From Ooceraea biroi (Eukaryota; Arthropoda; Insecta; Hymenoptera; Formicidae), in assembly GCF_003672135.1 (NCBI RefSeq), contig NC_039514.1, forward strand, positions 5,318,432-5,382,431: DNA of 64,000 nucleotides. The letters are read 5' to 3'. Below the pieces are notes generated by a model. It searched no databases and had not been told where the DNA came from. It saw nothing but the letters and a program-made list of their open reading frames with translations. A program made the position numbers and the translations under genes. Below, piece by piece: positions 11,248 to 22,439 of the stretch; position 1 is the stretch's first letter, and each line of letters begins with the position of its first letter.

Positions 11248-13068
11248 ATGTCGGTCTGCTCATCGCAGATGTCTAGTGCCTCGCGTACCACGAGGCGCTC
11301 CAAGAAGTGTCGGGCTGGCTCTCGCCTTTCCGACGGTGATTCTGATGGAGACACCCCGTTTGTCACTCCGGATAACACGATGGCCTCACACGATTTGTGT
11401 GCTCGCATTGCCGAGCTTGTGGACAAGGTCGACAACCTCCGCAAGCGTAGTGGTAAAATGCAGTGTAAGATGAGCGGGGACATGAAGATCCTCCTTCGTC
11501 AAATAAAGGATGCTTCCTTTAACCGTACTGGTCGTGATGGCCCTGCTGAGGCTGAGCATTTGCGCCGTTCTGTGGCCTCCTTTCAGCGTGAGGTTCACGC
11601 TCTTAAGAAGGCCAATGTGCACTTGCGCCGTGAGCGCGATGATGCACTGGCGAAGGCGTCGATGCCGCCGCCGCCGGTGAGTTCGGTGGTTGCGGCGACG
11701 CCGAAGGCGGCGAAGCCAATTATCCGTGGCGTGGATAAGGTTCCTCGTGTCACGCTCGTGCGGACAGAGCCAAAGCGTTTTGTCGATGATCGTCGTGCTT
11801 CGGAGCCGATGCCATCGGCCGCTGGGCCTTCGGGTTCACCGGCCCCCGATGTGCAGGCCATCACTACCGATGTCGTGAATACGGTGATGGCTCAGTTGCG
11901 CGAGAATGGCGTCCTCGGTTCGCATAGACGCCCGGCGTCTCGTAGTGTTAGCCGCGGTAGTCGTGGTGGCCGCCAGCCATCACGTAGTGTTTCGCGTGGA
12001 TCGCGTTATACATCGTTGGATGAGGATGATTGGTCGATGGCGCGTTCGGTCGATCGTTTTTCCGGTGACCCGGTGCGATCTCGTGCGTATGATCGCGAAT
12101 TTCTCGAGATGCGCTCGGGACGTGCGCGAACCTCTCCAGTGCATACAGGGGATACTGCCGCGTCGCGCGTAGGTGCGCCCTCTGGCTATGCCGGTGCTGC
12201 TCGTCGCCCGGCTAAGGTCCGTGTTAATCCACCCGTCGCCGCTCGGGGGCCGGTGGACCCCTATCGCCCGTGGGAACCGGGTTTTCCTCCGCGATCTTTG
12301 CGTGATAGACGGCATCCGCCCCGTTCGTTCGTAGTGACGGTCTCTCGCGCGGAGAATGGACCGTCCTATGCCGAGACCGTAACTAAAGCTGGTAAGGAGT
12401 TTTCCCTCAAAGACATGGGGATTGAGAAGCAGACGCGGGTGCGTTATACAAGCACCGGCGCGCTTCTCATTGAAGTTCGTGGCCCGGACAACAAGGCCAA
12501 GGCGGACGACCTCGCGAATAAGTTATCCGCGATGTTGCAAGAGGGCGCTACAGTTAGGCGCCCTATCAAGATAGCCGAGCTCCGGTTTGTGAGCTTGGAT
12601 GAATCGCTGATGTCAGGGGAGGTCGCGCAGTTGGTTGCGCAGCTTGGCGGTTGCTCGCTTCAGGACGTGCGCGTTGGCGACATTAGGCCGCTGCGCAACC
12701 GGCTGGGGATTGTTTGGGCTCAATGCCCACTAACCGCAGCAATTAAGGTTTCAAATGAGGATAAGGTACACCTCGGTTGGCAGTACGTGCAGGTGGAGGT
12801 CATGCGAGCGAAGCCCCTTCGGTGTTTCAGATGCATGGAGGTCGGCCATGTTGCTCAAGGGTGTACACGAATAGACCGTACGGGGGTCTGTTTCAAATGT
12901 AGTGAGCCGGGATATCGCGCTGCGCAATGCGTTGCTGCGCCGCGTTGCGTGTTGTGTGCGGAGGCACGTCTGCCTGCCGCCCACCGTATAGGGAGTTCCG
13001 CGTGTCAACAGACGGCTGTTGGACGCGGTCCGCGTGCAGGTGCTCCACCCCCTGTTGGTGGCGTTTAA
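11248..13068 (+). CDS. Element D ORF1 protein (Gag-like, coiled coil and zinc knuckles), intact
   Basis: This is a 606-residue uninterrupted frame from ATG 11248, the first ATG downstream of the TAG at 11089. Residues about 45-135 form a coiled coil (AELVDKVDNLRKRSGK and later FQREVHALKKANVHLRRERD). The middle is basic and rich in Ser/Arg repeats (RPASRSVSRGSRGGRQPSRS). Residues about 385-515 match the conserved block seen in A and B (KADDLANKLSAML, RPIKIAELRF, GIVWAQC). The C-terminus has CFRCMEVGHVAQGC, a second knuckle with Tyr replacing His (CFKCSEPGYRAAQC) and a third C-x2-C-x8-H-x6-C. It should bind element RNA. It is not followed by an ORF2. The intact frame beside decayed relatives suggests recent activity or selection. 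Confidence 0.85.
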   Translation: MSVCSSQMSSASRTTRRSKKCRAGSRLSDGDSDGDTPFVTPDNTMASHDLCARIAELVDKVDNLRKRSGKMQCKMSGDMKILLRQIKDASFNRTGRDGPAEAEHLRRSVASFQREVHALKKANVHLRRERDDALAKASMPPPPVSSVVAATPKAAKPIIRGVDKVPRVTLVRTEPKRFVDDRRASEPMPSAAGPSGSPAPDVQAITTDVVNTVMAQLRENGVLGSHRRPASRSVSRGSRGGRQPSRSVSRGSRYTSLDEDDWSMARSVDRFSGDPVRSRAYDREFLEMRSGRARTSPVHTGDTAASRVGAPSGYAGAARRPAKVRVNPPVAARGPVDPYRPWEPGFPPRSLRDRRHPPRSFVVTVSRAENGPSYAETVTKAGKEFSLKDMGIEKQTRVRYTSTGALLIEVRGPDNKAKADDLANKLSAMLQEGATVRRPIKIAELRFVSLDESLMSGEVAQLVAQLGGCSLQDVRVGDIRPLRNRLGIVWAQCPLTAAIKVSNEDKVHLGWQYVQVEVMRAKPLRCFRCMEVGHVAQGCTRIDRTGVCFKCSEPGYRAAQCVAAPRCVLCAEARLPAAHRIGSSACQQTAVGRGPRAGAPPPVGGV

Positions 13069-13893
13069 CCGGGTGTTTCGCATTAGTTTTGTTGTTGGTA
13101 GGAGTTTTTGTTTTCGCGTTTTTGTTATTTTATTTTTCGTCTACTCCTCTTTTTGTCCGTGTTCGCCTGTCGCGTTTTTGTCGTGTTTTTGGTGCATGTT
13201 TTGCTTTCGACACTCGTGTTTGCCGTCTCCTGGCTTCCGTCGTTGCTTGTTGCTGGTCCGGGAGACGTTCGTCCGCGTCGCGTTTTGGACGGCAGCGTGG
13301 GATACTCCCCTCCTGATGGAAGCAGCGTTTCGCCGTGGGATCGGGAGGGACTCCCGCAGTTCACCATGCGGGTTCGTAGAGGGTGTCAGACCATCGACTA
13401 ACATTTGTTTGGTGTGTTCCAGGGATATTGCTGCCGTCCCCACGATGGCCAATTCATGGGGACCAACGTTGGGGGCCTGGTTACACGGTATGTAACCGGG
13501 TTTTGGCTGCAGTTTCGCGGCACCTTTTTCCTGTGTCGCGAGGTATTTACGCCTTGTGGGCGGTCGCCTGAGATGGGGGCGGTCGTAGGCCGGTGTTCTA
13601 GCCGGCCCTTCGGGGTTACTTTTCATAGCCTACCCAGTAGCATGCTCCGTCTGTGGCCTCGGCCTCGGCGGGGCATCCTTCTGGATTGGATGGGTTTCCT
13701 TAGATTTTTGTTGTTGTGCATATTCCGGGTGGGGGAACGGTGGCCAAACCTCCTGGGGGCAGGGGGCCCACAGAGGGAGTAGGTCGCACAATATCGCTCG
13801 CTTCAGCCGGGAGAGCGGTACCGGCGAGGACCTTTCCGAAGTACTACGTAGTCCCGGGGGTCCTCCGAGTGGTTTGGTGGTGGGTTACAAAAA
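13069..13893 (+). other. Element D 3' UTR
   Basis: About 825 bp follow the ORF1 stop. The first part is T-rich, the rest GC-rich. None of the frames crossing it contains endonuclease, RT or RNase H motifs. It ends GGTTACAAAAA and then GGTTAGG repeats. Confidence 0.6.
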
Positions 13894-13912
13894 GGTTAGG
13901 TTAGGTTAGGTT
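13894..13912 (+). repeat. Telomere-type repeat stub between D and B
   Basis: GGTTAGGTTAGGTTAGGTT (19 bp) links the A-run of D to the first bases (CCCCTCCGGGG) of B. Confidence 0.8.
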
Positions 13913-14403
13913 CCCCTCCGGGGCCTACTACGCAAGTAGTAGGTACGGAAATTGACGTTCCCAGGGTCACCCGAGTCCCACACCGGAAATCCTCTTCGGA
14001 GAAACCGGGGGTCTTGGCTTCGGCTGAGACCGCGAGGAAGGACAACCTCTATAAAAACCCATGCAACACCGAAACCCTCTGTGACGCAAACTCCATCTTG
14101 CTCCAGAGGACCGGGGGTCTTGGCTTCGGTTGGGACCGCGAAGATTGGGAACCTTTATAAAAGAAACCCACGGAGCCCGGCGACTCCGAAAGGGACCTTT
14201 TTCCGTCCCAATCGTCGGTAGGGGATGCGGCGACCCTGACTTCAAACGCCCGGTGGATGCAGCACCGTTAGGGGAGGATTTCTATCCTCCCCCCGTCGTA
14301 CGCTTATACCGAAACCCTTCCTGGAAGGAAGGCGATCCCTGCTGGGGTCGTCGACCGACCTTGGAGGACCGGGGGTCCTGCTGGACCGCGAGGAAGGACA
14401 ACC
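13913..14403 (+). repeat. Element B 5' UTR, tandem promoter-like repeats (first part)
   Basis: There are at least two and a half diverged units, each with ACCGGGGGTCTTGGCTTCGG, then GACCGCGA and then a TATA-like CTCTATAAAAACCC or TTTATAAAAGAAACC. Unit starts fall near 14010, 14108 and 14368; the last is cut by the LTR element H. Tandem 5' UTR repeats with TATA-like boxes could give several start sites; promoter function is inferred. Confidence 0.65.
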
Positions 14404-14420
14404 TGTAATAATTCTTTTAA

Positions 14421-16166
14421 CTATTTAGAAATTATATAACCTAAATATTTCACTTTTCGTTTCAAAAATTCACATTTCCGATAATTTAACTCGAAACCAT
14501 AAAATTTAAGTAGCATTAATACCTCGCGCAACACACTTAAATTTTCATCGACGGACGACGTTGCTATCATAATATCGTCGATATATATCAAAATTTTACC
14601 AGCGCGAATCAACTTTCGTAAAATCTTTATAATACGCTTTTGAAATTCGGCTGGTGACTCCGAGTAGCCGAATGGTAATCGCACGTACTCAAACTGCCCG
14701 TCGGGCGTCGCGAACGAAAAATATTTCGCATGTTCCGGATGAACCTTGATTTGGTGAAATCCATCTTTTAGATCAAGTACCGTAAATACACAGTTACCAC
14801 TCAAGCTTGACAAACATTCCTCAATTATGGGGAAAGGGTATTTTTGTTTAACTACCCGCGCGTTTAACGGGTGTAAATCTACGCACAATCGCATCTTTCC
14901 GTTTTACTTTTTGACCGGGACAATACGTGCACAGTACGGCGAAGCGTTTTCTTTAATTATGCCACGAGCTAATAGATCATTTGTAATTTCACGAATTTGT
15001 TGCTTTTTTTTCAACGAGAATTTTCGCGGCGCATACGCATACGTCAATTGATTCTTCAACGTAACTTGGACCGCATAATCGTCATCCTTAATTGGAACAT
15101 TCATGCTCTCGCATTCTAATATTACGTTTTTAAGCTTTTCTTTGTCCGCGTGTCCGAACTCAATTTCGCAATCATCAATTAATGACTCAACAGAATCTGA
15201 TGCGCAGCAAATATCGCTTAACGATAGAAGTTGCGAAAATGTTTCGGCATCCTGACTTAACGGACAATAAATCAAAATAAGTTTCTTGCCTTCCAGAAAA
15301 TCACGATCAAAAATAAGATCCATGTCAGAGAATTTTGAATCAATCACGTGAAACGCAACTTTTAATATTCGTTCAGGAAATTCTTGCAAACTAACATGTG
15401 ATTCTAATTTACCTAAAACTTTGATCCAAGAATTAGAAACCGACTTAAATCTACGATTAACTGGCTCCAAAGAATCGATCGGTAAACCGAAATGTTTTTG
15501 AAAAATATCTAACGTAACAAACGAAATCAGACTGCCTGTATCCACTAAAGCATTTAACTCGCAATTTGTTCCTGCGATAGTCGTTACTTTAACATTAGGA
15601 GTGGATAGATATAACTTATCTTCCATCGTAGTCGTAGTCGTAGTCGTTACAGCGGCAACGGTGAATGAAGCGGGATCGCTGGCCGTCGGACTCGTGGCTG
15701 TGGATGGTGCGGCATTTGCAGTCTTCTGCTTCAGCTTGTAACAGTCTGCCTTACGATGACCCTTAATTTTGCAATAGGTACAGATGATTTCGCTGTCACC
15801 CGTGTTCTTCTTCACCGTACTTTTGCTGGCCTGCTCCTTAGGCTTGTTCCGTGGAACCTCCGTCGTTTTTTTCTCCGAATCATCAAATTGAGTAATGTGC
15901 CTCATACGCTCGAGGAAAAGATCGAGAGAATCACAAACTTGCGTGAGAGCGGTCTCTCTTAGTGAGCTCTTTGTGATGTCCGCTATCAAGAGGTTGATAG
16001 CTTGCTCCGTGGGAAGATTCAAATTATGAACCATTGTCATTTTGTCAATGGCATATTCGTCAAAGGACTCTTTCCCAGGATTCCAGTTTTTCGCCTGTAC
16101 TTTCTGCATAGCAGCAAAGATAGCAACACCACGATCGAACATTTTTATGAGTTGTCTCTTCAACAC
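14421..16166 (-). pseudogene. Element H Gag C-terminus, protease and partial reverse transcriptase
   Basis: On the minus strand the frame holds a Gag zinc knuckle (CTYCKIKGHRKADC), an aspartic protease site (ALVDTGSLISFVT), the connection to RT (KENASPYCARIVPVKK), then a single stop at 14901-14903, then RT with LCVDLHPLN, VLDLKDGFHQIKV, RLPFGYSESPAEF and catalytic YIDD. The frame ends at LGYIISK, where the coding sequence meets the last 24 bp of the LTR. Only one internal stop suggests a fairly young copy. The 3' half of pol is missing. Confidence 0.85.
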
Positions 16167-16169
16167 TGC

Positions 16170-16840
16170 TCACGATTCCAAAACCGGTCCTGATTTTATA
16201 TCATACCAGCGGCGGGCTGTCTTCATAAACCTGCTGGAGGCTGCTAGAAGAACGATGTCATCTGGTACTCGATGCACTTGTACTACTCTATTGACTCGTT
16301 GGACCCATAGTTTGACATTCTCGTCCTGAGTACCTCCAAATTCTGGAATCTGATGACTAAGTAGCGTAACCGCATTAGCTGGCGAAAGCGTACTAACAGT
16401 CATGGCCCTTGTGGTCACGACATTGGTAGCCATTTGAGACTCCGCTCGTTCATCAGTGGAACCACTCGCTCCGCTCAATGTGTGAGTTTATTTTTTAGGG
16501 TAGGCGTGAATGCATTCAAACGCTCCATAATGCGCTGTTGTTGCTGCAGACATAAATTAACTGAAGCCAACACTGCTTCCAAAGAGAGAGCTGGTGAAGT
16601 AGGATTCTCCGCCGCTGGACTGTATGTCGTCAAAGGTGCTCCGGCTGAGGAACCCGGCGCGGCTTTCGTCGGCGTCGGCACTCTTGTCCTTGTCGAGGCT
16701 GGTTGAACCGATAGTGCGGCGAAACTACGCGTCTCCAAATGCGTCATGATGAGATCAATCAGCGTGTTTCTATCAGCGGGGACCTGCAGCTGGTACTGCA
16801 ATGCTTCTGCCTTCAATTCGTCGTAAGACAACTGCTTCAA
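16170..16840 (-). pseudogene. Element H Gag N-terminal and central part
   Basis: Two overlapping minus-strand frames (16475-16840, then 16170-16478) encode the start of Gag. The first has a glutamine-rich stretch (NLCLQQQQRIMERLNAF). The second has the retrotransposon Gag core (IPEFGGTQDENVKLWVQRVN and RRWYD). A frame shift near 16476 and a stop at 16167-16169 separate it from the knuckle/protease frame. Gag would form the particle. Family assignment rests on this core and the linked pol. Confidence 0.7.
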
Positions 16841-17058
16841 ACGCTATCGGTCCATGGCTTCTATTCTCTCCCGTTCCTTCCGTGTAAACACCATTCGCCA
16901 GACGAGCAAAGATTACGCGTTTTCCGCGACCATACGCGATAGCGTAGTAAATGAGCAAAGAGACCGCGGACCGATTGCCCCGTGACTCAATTCGCGATCG
17001 TAAAAGGAATCTCGAGCCGTAACCAGGTAGTGGATCGTAATTCCACTTCTGATTAACT
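16841..17058 (-). other. Element H leader with possible primer binding site
   Basis: This is non-coding sequence between the LTR end (17059) and Gag. Just inside the LTR, the minus strand reads TCAGAAGTGGAATTACGA. That resembles, imperfectly, the tRNA-Leu primer binding sites known from some gypsy-group elements. The match is only suggestive. Confidence 0.35.
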
Positions 17059-17327
17059 GTAAGAATTCTTTTAACTATTTCTCCAACGTGCTATGTCGAT
17101 ACAGGGAAACAGAGTAAATTATATAGTATATAATTAGTAGGTATTTATTATAAACGAAAGCCGAAGCTTGTACAAAGACCATCCAGACTGATCGCACGAT
17201 CAATCGCCGATATAATCGCGTAAACGCGCTAACGACTCGCTTTCTCGAAAACGAATGATATCCTGCTCCGAATCGGCAAGCACCCGTCCCGACTCCTGAT
17301 AATTAGGAGTGGGGCAAGCAGTGATAC
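17059..17327 (-). repeat. Element H 5' LTR, larger part
   Basis: 269 bp of LTR, ending on the minus strand in GAATTCTTACA. The other 67 bp lie at 22373-22439, beyond element J. The 24-bp end at 17059-17081 matches 14404-14427 with one mismatch. On the minus strand AATAAA lies within ATAATAAATACC. Confidence 0.7.
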
Positions 17328-18227
17328 TGTCACGTCCGGGGAAGTGAGAATGTAGACGATCAGGTACCTGTCCCAAATCTATCCCTCAGGTGATCTGATT
17401 TCAGGTGCTCTCTTTTGATTATGGGTCAATCTGCATACACCGACTTTACCCGGGAATGGAGAGAGCTTGCGATTAACTCTTACGGTGATGAAATTGTGAT
17501 TGTCAAAAGGAAAATATTGTAATCAATATTGATTGTAACTTGGTATCTCCCTATTATTTAATAAATGAAAAATAAATTTAAATTATTATCTCTTTTATTT
17601 CTTCAACAAAATTATGGTATAAGAATAGGAAAATATTGAAAAGAAATTCACAGCGTAATGTCGCTGTGTAGTGTATGACAGTGGTATAATATGAAAATAA
17701 GGGCGTCACTTCGCTCTTACTAATGGAAAAATGAAAAGGATGAGCAATAATAATGCTCATATGCAAAGGATGGAATAAAATAAAATATCTCAAAAGAAAA
17801 ATAGGCAGGTTACTATGCCTTTCTTTATAAGTGGAATGTAACACAAGGTAAGGAGACGAGCACTTTTATGCTCATACACGGTGATGGAGTTGAAGAATAA
17901 AATAATGATTTAAAACAAATTAATATAGATTCTAATTCGTTATTAACTGTTATTCATAATTTCGTAATGCTTTATTTGGTAATTAAATAAAATATACCTC
18001 CTGTGACTAAATTGAATGTATCAGGTGGAATATATAATGAAATGGTCAGACGTAGTATACATAAGGAATTGGTCAGACGAATGAATCTATGTTCGTACTT
18101 AACAATACAATAAACGAAAATTATGTAATTTATTAAACTTAAAACTTGTTAGTGATATACTGTAACCATAATTAAAGTTATTAATTCACCATGCACTGCT
18201 TTATAGTAAGTCAGCAATCTCTTAATA

Positions 18228-18290
18228 TTGTCACTAGCGTACTTGTCACTAGCGTAAGTCGTACTATTGTCACTAGCGTAAGTCGAACTT
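18228..18290. repeat. Tandem repeat in J
   Basis: TTGTCACTAGCGTA occurs three times, at 18228, 18244 and 18268, with AAGTCG after the last two. Confidence 0.8.
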
Positions 18291-21200
18291 TTTACCATGC
18301 TCACTTGATTTAAGTACACAAATGTAATAAACTTGTAATGCAAATGTTAAATTAATGTTTATAATTGAATTATCCTTCAAATAATGGTATGATTTGATTT
18401 TAATTCACTTTAATATTAAATGCGACTTAAATGTGTAATGAGGCATATATGTTCTTATACCGAGCTAAAGGATGAGAAAATGGCGGCTATACACGCCGTG
18501 GTATATGACAGGTATGGAAGCGAATGTTCGCCCTCGAATGTTTTCAAAGGATAAATCACAGCGAATGAAGTCACTGTTAATGGTATTCAAAAGGGAAAAA
18601 GCGAATTAACGCTTTTAATATAATTGAAATAAATGGGTATGCCTCGCACAATTAAATTGAAAGAATTAATGCATTCATGCACTATATATTCAATATAGGA
18701 TGACGCTTCGCTGCGAATTTACGCTGGCGAGCGATTCTGAACAAAAGTTAAAGTTAAATTATGATTAATTGCAACTATTGTACCACTAACATTATTCTCA
18801 ATGATTAAACAATAATAATTGAAGGGTATATTTAAAGAACAATCAAATTAATCAAAAGTTTATTACTAAAATCAAGTGTAATATCGAAGTTGGTTACAAT
18901 ATGAATATATGTGTTACTTGAAATAATTTTATTCGCAAATGTCATATAAATCTGAACCCTCAGGCCAGTAATTGTTTCACAACTAATTATAAATCGAAAA
19001 TATTAAGTAACTGTAAGTGTAATAGTGTATTGAAGCTTTATAAATCTGTCAAAATGTGTAGTATGTATATGGAGTACAAGTATAACGTTCCATAAGAGCA
19101 GCGAGTATAAAATAATTAAATAAATCTACTCACAAGCGTTCGCACAGATCTAACCCTCAGGTCAGGAAGCACTTGATGATGTAGCAGCAAAAGAATAAGT
19201 CAATCAGACTTCGGTAATAACTCAAACTTCACTGGCTCTACGTTATATTTTACGCTTAGTTAGCGAATTTACGCTAGCTAGCGACTCCAATAGTAGTCGT
19301 AATTATAATTAATTAAAAGTAAGTCAAGTTCATAAAAGGTTTAAGTCAAGTCTAAAAAAGGTCAAGTCTAGTTTACAAAAGGTGATTCTCTGGCTGCTGC
19401 ATCACGTTATATACTCGAAAATTATGATGCGTGGGGACAGGGTCCCTGTAGCTCGAGAAGGGATTACAATAAGTGGGGACGCTACGGTTAAAGCAAAAAC
19501 TAAAATAGTAGGGAGGCTCTGCCCACTTAACTCATTGGTTCTTCGTTTTCGAAGCTTCTTATGGTGGGATCGAAAACTTAAGTGGTGGGATTGGTCTCAC
19601 GGTGCGTCTAGTGGGGACGATGAGCTCAACGGTGAGCTCAACGCTTACAAAAGATAAACGTATTTTGACGCGTAAGTTCAACATGAAATTCTCAGTACAG
19701 AATTATCGCTCATCTGTTATGCTTTTTAATCAACCGGAGTTTCTCCGAATCAAATGGCAGCTGCAACTTCCTGCCGATATGTCTTGCTCGAGATATCTAT
19801 TCAACCTTTGATTAAGACAGCGGTCTTGGATTATTATTTCAATCAGGTGCCGACAAGCCACCGTCTTTTACAATTAGTCATCATGAAATAATATTCTTTC
19901 GTGAATTTAAATCTTTTTTCCTTTGTTACTTAACGCTGTGTTCACTGTCTTATTCAAATTAATATTCAAATAATTCTGTAATGCTCACAAATTTAATTCT
20001 TAAAATTATAACGCTTGACATATGCATTTTATATGCTCGTAGTCTTATGCATAAATTATTATAAGACCTTGCATACGTCTACTTAATAATATAACGCACT
20101 CAGCTGAATAATAATCATTGTAAATTATTGTAAAATCAATTATTGGTATCATGAACCTTTAAAAATGTAATTAAATCATCTAAAATTATTATTTCAAGAT
20201 ACCATTCTAATAAACTTATAAAATCTCACTCAACCAATAATTGTCTTATAGTTATAGGGATGCCTATATATATAGATATACACGTGTATGTACTTGCACG
20301 TCTATTCTTTGGTTATTATAAAATTAGTAAGAAAGCAACTATTGGTGTGCCGGGTTTAATATTATAATTTAACCATATAAAATTATTATTCCAATACAAT
20401 ATTAGTCTTAATTAATTCATAAAATCTTAAATAACCAATAATTGTTTTATGGGTTATACGCACCTATATAAGTGTGTTCGTATATGGTGTTGTTAATATA
20501 CTTAATTATTAACGGATTAAATGCGTAATAATTATATACTTAAAGTAATGCTCAGAAACATAAAATATTCCTTTAAATAAATTCAATAATCCTTACTATG
20601 AATGTAATACCATGTGTAATATACTTTTATTCATAATTAATTAACGATTTATTCTTTTCTTAATATTTTTGGGTTAAACACCTTATTTCCTTTTATATTA
20701 AATTGTTCACCAATTGATTTTGACTTTAATTGTTTTTAACTTTGTAACTTCTAAACTATTAATATTTCATTAAAACTTTCTACACTATAAATATTGAAAA
20801 ATAACGCTGATTTATTTAACAAATAGTGACTTTGCAATTTTTGTGGTTTCTCAATGATCCCGTGGTGCGATAAGAAAAATTTCATCACAGGTACCATCAG
20901 CCTGGCTAAAAATGATGATTCCCAAAAGTTGTTGGTCACTTCCGTAAAAATGATTATTTTCAAAATCTGAGGTCCCTATTAGTTTCCTCTTATGACCTAG
21001 ATGCTTCAATATAATTATAACAAATTATTTCCTTACGGTTCAAATTTTAGACCCAAAAAATTTACTAAAATTTTATTGCAATTTCATAACTTTAAATACG
21101 TACTTCTTTTTGACTAAGATTGTAGACAAATATTCTACATTCTTTTACTCATAAAATGTTTCTCCTTTTATGTTAATAAAATAATCTTTAATTTTTTATA

Positions 21201-21942
21201 CGATAAATCACTTCAAATGTGGTAATACAATTTACTACACTCACAAAAGCTATTTCATTGTATAATAAAACTAATTCCAAAATTTACTCCTTTAATTGTT
21301 ATTAATGACAACTTATGACCTTATACAACAATCAACACCAAATGACTCCGTAAATTATAATAACTATCAAAGCTACACCGTCACTTAATAAAACTCAATT
21401 CCGCCGGCATTATTTTTACTCTTGTCTTAAATAACTAATTGGTTTTTCCCGTTTTTATATAATAACCGACCCTATTGGTTTTAACGAAAATTACCTACTT
21501 GCAAAGGACTCTACTATAGTATAATAAAATCCATTTCAAATCCATTTGTTTCTTTGTTATAAAAAGTAATTAAATATTTTATCCTGTCAATAACCCAAAT
21601 GTATTAAGCCAAATTTGTAATACTTATCAATGGCTATATAACCATATAATAAGATATATTTCCAAACCAATTCTTTCAATTATTACAACTCACGTTAATA
21701 CTTTTATATAAAAAACAATATTAAGTAGCTCAATGGTTTTGCTACACCTACAAAAACCTTCATGGTAATACTATTCACACAATCTTAAATATTACCAATC
21801 TCGTAATATTATATTATAAATCTATCAAATTATTAATGATAAATGTTTCAAAATTATTTTATTTAACTGCTTGAACATATAAAACTGTTTTTATATATTT
21901 TACTGATTTTATGTATGTTTTTGTGTTTTTACGTTTTAGATA

Positions 21943-21969
21943 ATATATATATATATATATATATATATA
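21943..21969. repeat. (AT)n microsatellite
   Basis: An alternating AT run of about 27 bp inside element J. Confidence 0.9.
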
Positions 21970-22332
21970 CGTGACTATATAAATTAAATAAATCTATCAT
22001 AAAGCATAATAACTAAGTTATACATATATATTGTTTTTGTGCTTTTAATATTTTCTTTTCCCTTTATATATGTTAATATTATTACTTCATATATTTTTAT
22101 ATTAAAACTAGTATCAAGCTAAAGCTTTTAACATAATAAATGTGTCGGTTAGGTTGCTAAGTAAATAATATTCTTGGTTAGGTTAATAACAGACTACTGT
22201 ACGTAAGCCTGTGGTTAATAATAAGTAGTGAAGCAAAAATGGTAAGTATCAATGGCGCTCAAAAATAACTATCAGCGGTTATACATTAATAATTAATATT
22301 GCAAATAAAAAAATTAAAAATGTATGTGAGGT

Positions 22333-22368
22333 GGATGTCAGGACGTCACAGGATGTCAGGACGTCACA
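22333..22368. repeat. Duplicated 18-bp end of J
   Basis: GGATGTCAGGACGTCACA occurs twice back to back, forming the right terminus of element J. Confidence 0.85.
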
Positions 22369-22439
22369 ATACCACCGTCCATCTAGGAATTCGATGTGAA
22401 CGATCGACGAAGTCTTCATAATTCGCCTAAGTTCTTACA

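Larger units (their letters stand above)
5847..13893 (+). mobile_element. Non-LTR element D: ORF1 only, no ORF2, split by a P transposon
   Basis: D starts after GGTT and ends in an A-run (13889-13893) followed by 19 bp of GGTTAGG repeat. It contains a long T/G-rich 5' region (interrupted at 6691-10894 by a P-type transposon), an intact 606-aa ORF1, and about 825 bp of 3' UTR without any endonuclease or RT homology. An element with Gag but without Pol resembles the organisation of the Drosophila telomeric element HeT-A. Whether the 5' stretch 5847-6690 really belongs to the same unit is inferred from placement and from a related hairpin on both sides of the P insertion. A simple deletion of ORF2 is an alternative. 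Confidence 0.6.
17328..22368. mobile_element. 5-kb non-coding LTR-ended element J (LARD-like) nested in the H LTR
   Basis: The ends are TGTCACGTCC and GGACGTCACA, flanked by the 4-bp duplication ATAC (17324-17327 and 22369-22372). The 5.04-kb inside is AT-rich and has no open frame with recognisable motifs. The phrase CTCAGG after ATCT(A/G)A.CC recurs near 17385, 18950 and 19150, suggesting decayed internal repeats. It may be a long solo LTR or a non-autonomous LARD-type element; I could not find a second LTR by eye. Confidence 0.6.
14404..22439 (-). mobile_element. Gypsy-like LTR retrotransposon H in the 5' UTR of B
   Basis: It runs TG...CA (TGTAATAATTC at 14404, GTTCTTACA at 22439) with a 4-bp duplication AACC (14400-14403 and 22440-22443). 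Genes read on the minus strand: gag, protease and the first part of RT. The upstream LTR is 17059-22439 but is split by element J; without J it is 336 bp. The downstream LTR keeps only its last 24 bp (14404-14427), fused directly to RT, so the rest of RT, RNase H, integrase and most of that LTR are deleted. Confidence 0.85.

Noticed and set aside
13019..13495. 158-codon frame after ORF1 of D as a possible ORF2
   Set aside because: It is rich in Phe, Cys and Val from T-rich DNA and has no endonuclease or RT motif; treated as 3' UTR.
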